The position numbers and the translations under genes are program-made. A DNA stretch of 64,000 bases from assembly GCF_004101245.1 (NCBI RefSeq), contig NZ_SCIN01000003.1:682001-746000 (forward strand). Reading direction: 5' to 3'. The notes under the pieces were generated by a model. The model saw nothing but the letters and a program-made list of their open reading frames with translations. It did not search any database and was not told the DNA's origin. The DNA comes from Sphingomonas sp. UV9 (GTDB lineage: Bacteria > Pseudomonadota > Alphaproteobacteria > Sphingomonadales > Sphingomonadaceae). Shown one piece after another: positions 61,328 through 64,000 of this stretch. Each line of letters begins with the position of its first letter. The first letter of the stretch is position 1.

Positions 61328-64000
61328 TCAAGCGCTACTGGTGGTGCACAAGGTGACAAGTGTCCTTCGTAAATTCGACGGATCCACGCGCAGCCTGCGA
61401 GCCGTTTCGCGTAGTCCGTCGCGATCGATCGCAATCCGCAATATTGACAGTTCCTCCTGTCTTTCCTGACTAAGTTTTTCGCACAGACGAAGGGCGGCGG
61501 GCAGACGTAGCGCGATCTTCTGCAGCCGAGCTATGTCCTGCCTAGCCGGGCTGACGGAAGTTACTGCCCTTAACTGTTTCGCTGAAATGTGAAGCGCACG
61601 TGCGGTCATTCGCTCGCCAAACTGTCGCACACATGTTCGGACCCCCTCGGATACGTCGTCGGTTAAAACTCCGTAAGTCACCTCGCTATCGAGGCTCAGC
61701 CCAAGCACGGCCTGCCGCTCCCAATCGTGCGATTCCTTTCCGATATGCCGTGTCTCGGTCATGCGCACGTGCCGCCTGATTGTTGTGCCTCGATCGTCAT
61801 AGTCTGCATTCAGGAACTTTGATTCCGGCGAGAGGTGATACTGCGCAAGCGCGCTAACGTAGATTCTCAGCGCGGCAGCGGCGACCGGCTGGCCGGTATC
61901 TCGATCGAACGCGGATGCGAGGGCAATGGCATGATCTGTGTCGAACGGCGCAATCGGTTTCATTTTACTGATCTTTTTGCGCCGCCCTCGCCGTGGCGCA
62001 GCGACGACACATTCGCCTTTAAATCCGAATGCCTCTGTCATCGACAGCAAAAACCCGAACGGTTTTACCTGATCGCGATAGGGACGGGTGGCGTTGTAGC
62101 GCTTGAACCATGCGAGCAATTCCGGCGAAGTTGCAGAATAGCGACTGATGGCCGGATTAAGCAGCGCGGGGTGATAATCGAGCCTGACCTGATCGGGTGT
62201 GTCATGCAACGAGGCCATCACAATGTGATGCCACAAATCGCAATGCCAGCGCTCGATGCCCGTGCCTAAAACTGAATCGTGCGGGACAGGTAAATCGGTT
62301 GGCGCATCCTTCTCCTCATACGGCTTCACGAGATGCCCAAGTCCGTGCGCCGATACCTTGCGCATAATAGGCGTGCCGTCCGTCGCATAATTGAACAACG
62401 CGTAGCGCTTCGACGATATGGCGAGACAGTAGAGCGGTTCCGGTTCGCCCGTTGCTAGCGAGCTGTTCACATCCTCAATTTTCAGGATCGACCCGCCAAA
62501 GTCGTAGGGATTGAGCGAGGCAAACCAGTCGACGACAGTCGTAGCCCGCCTTGCGAACTCGTCCGAACCCATGTCGTCCGGCTTGGCGATTGCCATGCTG
62601 TCCGTGTCGCAAAATGACCAATCCAATCCTTGATCGGCAATAAGGCGTTCGGTGATAGCAAGCATGAGGCGTGCCGCGCCGGTGATCAGCGTGGCCAAAA
62701 GCGGGTGGAAATACGTTCCCGGCATTTCGCTCTTGTCGGTCTTAAAGCTGTAGGGTTGGCAGGTCGCGCTATGCACGGTCATCGGCTTGCGGAATGGCCG
62801 CGTCTCGACATTGACCTCTACCCAAATCCCATAGCTGGTCGAGTTTGCGCAGATTTTGAGCGCGTGCTGTTCCGTGTCTAGCCGGACGCGCTCATCACCT
62901 TTTGCCGCTTTCATATCCTGCTTAACCGTCTGGCGAAGCTCGATGACCCGTTTGAACATGTCCGTCGTAAGCGGATCCACGCAGTATAAGGGGTTTCCGG
63001 CTATGTTGATCGGGCGCAATCCAGATTGCACCTCACCCGGCAAAAACGTCAGCGCTTCGACAACCTTTGGCGCCTTGCCGGTCAGCAGTTTTGCGGCGAC
63101 GCAGTCGGCAAGCGTAAACCACAGTGGCAACTCGGCACTCAGATAGTTGGCGCCGATGGTGGTTGCGGGCTCGCCTTCGTATCCGGCGCGAACAGGAAAA
63201 ATGTCGGCATCAGGCAGGACACGAACAAGCGTCGTCATTTGCGACCATGTCTCTTGCGATTGCAGAGCGTCCAAGTCGATCCGATCGAGAAACGACCGCG
63301 TTTCGTCAGACGTATCACGCCATGTCATGCCTTCTGCGATCACGAAGCGCCACAGCCCCATGAGCGTACAAACGGTTGGGTACATGGACAGGAAATCGCA
63401 GAGCATTACCTGCCGGATTTCGCGCCTGATCCTCACTTCCGATCGGCCGCCGTAATAGCTCGCCATAATCTGAGCGATAACGTTGCTAGGGACCTCGGGC
63501 TGGCTTTTGCGCCACGGCACGATGCCCATTTCGCGGATATAGCCCTTGCCTATACTCGCTTCGCTATAGACCTTTTCCGGGATGGTACGGGTAAGGTTGA
63601 GCTTGTCGAAGCGGTCAATCAGTTCCGCATAGCATTCCCAAGTGGCCTGCACGTCGCGCACGGCATAATGTATCATGTCCTCGGTCACTGGACCGGCAAA
63701 CTCGTCGAAATCGAGCTTGGGGTTCGGCACCACAAGAAACCGTGACAATGACGACAGCGAGAAGCCCCGTGCGAAGATCGCGTTTGCGAGTGTTTTTACA
63801 TCGACGAAATGCCCGCGTCGAATACCAGTTCTGACGCCACGGTTGCGCTGCCCCCGTCCGTCCGGTTGGCGCATCGGTGCCGCGAAGGACATCGATGCGG
63901 CCTTTTGCGACATATGCTTGATGCGGACAGTCGGGTAGATTTTCTGGCACGATAGGGCGAACGTGAACGCTCCGCGCATCGTAGCTGTCTCACTATCGAG
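61328..64000 (-). CDS. Family B DNA polymerase with proofreading exonuclease, 5' end outside the window
   Basis: Open to the window edge; about 890 residues present. The exonuclease domain is cut: the first residues read LDSETATMRGAFTF, an ExoI-type DxE, followed by HFVDVKTLANAI (ExoII region) and IHYAVRDV (ExoIII Y-x3-D). Polymerase motifs: A as LCDFLSMYPTV, B as KICANSTSYG, C as SFCDTDSMAIA. About 185 residues separate A and B, longer than in ordinary PolB, so an insert is present. The C-terminal ~200 residues are helical and end in an HTH-like GLRETARRLRVDPSNLRRTL. Not a normal chromosomal replicase; likely mobile-element or defence related. Confidence 0.85.
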   Translation of the reverse strand, partial: LDSETATMRGAFTFALSCQKIYPTVRIKHMSQKAASMSFAAPMRQPDGRGQRNRGVRTGIRRGHFVDVKTLANAIFARGFSLSSLSRFLVVPNPKLDFDEFAGPVTEDMIHYAVRDVQATWECYAELIDRFDKLNLTRTIPEKVYSEASIGKGYIREMGIVPWRKSQPEVPSNVIAQIMASYYGGRSEVRIRREIRQVMLCDFLSMYPTVCTLMGLWRFVIAEGMTWRDTSDETRSFLDRIDLDALQSQETWSQMTTLVRVLPDADIFPVRAGYEGEPATTIGANYLSAELPLWFTLADCVAAKLLTGKAPKVVEALTFLPGEVQSGLRPINIAGNPLYCVDPLTTDMFKRVIELRQTVKQDMKAAKGDERVRLDTEQHALKICANSTSYGIWVEVNVETRPFRKPMTVHSATCQPYSFKTDKSEMPGTYFHPLLATLITGAARLMLAITERLIADQGLDWSFCDTDSMAIAKPDDMGSDEFARRATTVVDWFASLNPYDFGGSILKIEDVNSSLATGEPEPLYCLAISSKRYALFNYATDGTPIMRKVSAHGLGHLVKPYEEKDAPTDLPVPHDSVLGTGIERWHCDLWHHIVMASLHDTPDQVRLDYHPALLNPAISRYSATSPELLAWFKRYNATRPYRDQVKPFGFLLSMTEAFGFKGECVVAAPRRGRRKKISKMKPIAPFDTDHAIALASAFDRDTGQPVAAAALRIYVSALAQYHLSPESKFLNADYDDRGTTIRRHVRMTETRHIGKESHDWERQAVLGLSLDSEVTYGVLTDDVSEGVRTCVRQFGERMTARALHISAKQLRAVTSVSPARQDIARLQKIALRLPAALRLCEKLSQERQEELSILRIAIDRDGLRETARRLRVDPSNLRRTLVTLCTTSSA

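Noticed and set aside
1..64000. tRNA, rRNA, CRISPR, integrase or transposase genes
   Set aside because: Looked for in gaps on both strands; none recognised. A tool search (tRNAscan, CRISPR finder) could overturn this.

Overview
The window looks like about 55 kb of core chromosome from a high-GC alphaproteobacterium, most likely Sphingomonas or a close relative, followed by about 8.5 kb of accessory DNA at the right end. The assignment rests on a GcrA-type cell-cycle regulator, the split b/b' ATP synthase genes in the order I-a-c-b'-b, a petABC operon, a sphingomonad 'vgr-related' HEMTH protein, and many GC-rich palindromic intergenic repeats. All of this was read by eye; no database search was run.

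Layout. 1-8.2 kb holds the chaperone block hrcA(partial)-grpE, thrC, a copper chaperone pair, dnaK-dnaJ and a TM2 protein. 8.4-11.9 kb has purB, an EF-hand protein and radC. 12-15.8 kb is a ydbH-ynbE-ydbL operon (envelope lipid transport). 16-18.6 kb is the Fo part of ATP synthase, followed by an SMR efflux gene. 19.4-31.8 kb has uvrC, a polysaccharide deacetylase/acyltransferase pair, recO, leuB, a GT2-GtrA glycosyltransferase, metZ-apaG, a LysR regulator with a GNAT gene, and an ABC permease/serine hydrolase pair. 31.8-34.1 kb has gcrA and an outer-membrane barrel gene converging on a non-coding region whose two arms are homologous 3' UTRs. 34.2-46.7 kb has parE, argD-argF-hslO, queC-queE, lipB and membrane proteins. 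46.8-55.4 kb has hemF, trmL, petABC, apt, a MaoC dehydratase and a lipoprotein phosphodiesterase.

The right end (about 55.4-64 kb) is different: AT-richer, with long non-coding stretches and no housekeeping genes. It holds a reverse transcriptase resembling the antiviral DRT2/UG2 type (minus strand), a large N6-adenine DNA methyltransferase of type IIG/restriction-like architecture (plus strand), and the C-terminal ~890 codons of a family B DNA polymerase with a proofreading exonuclease domain (minus strand, running off the window). Two of the three genes appear damaged or recoded. The RT's conserved N-terminus lies upstream of its only in-frame ATG and joins a good Shine-Dalgarno/ATG only through a -1 shift at a run of six C. 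The methyltransferase has an in-frame TAA with about 130 codons of clearly homologous sequence continuing after it. This looks like a decaying or phase-variable defence/mobile island.

No tRNA, rRNA, CRISPR array, integrase or transposase was seen. At least six families of palindromic intergenic repeats occur, mostly at the 3' ends of genes, where some probably act as terminators.
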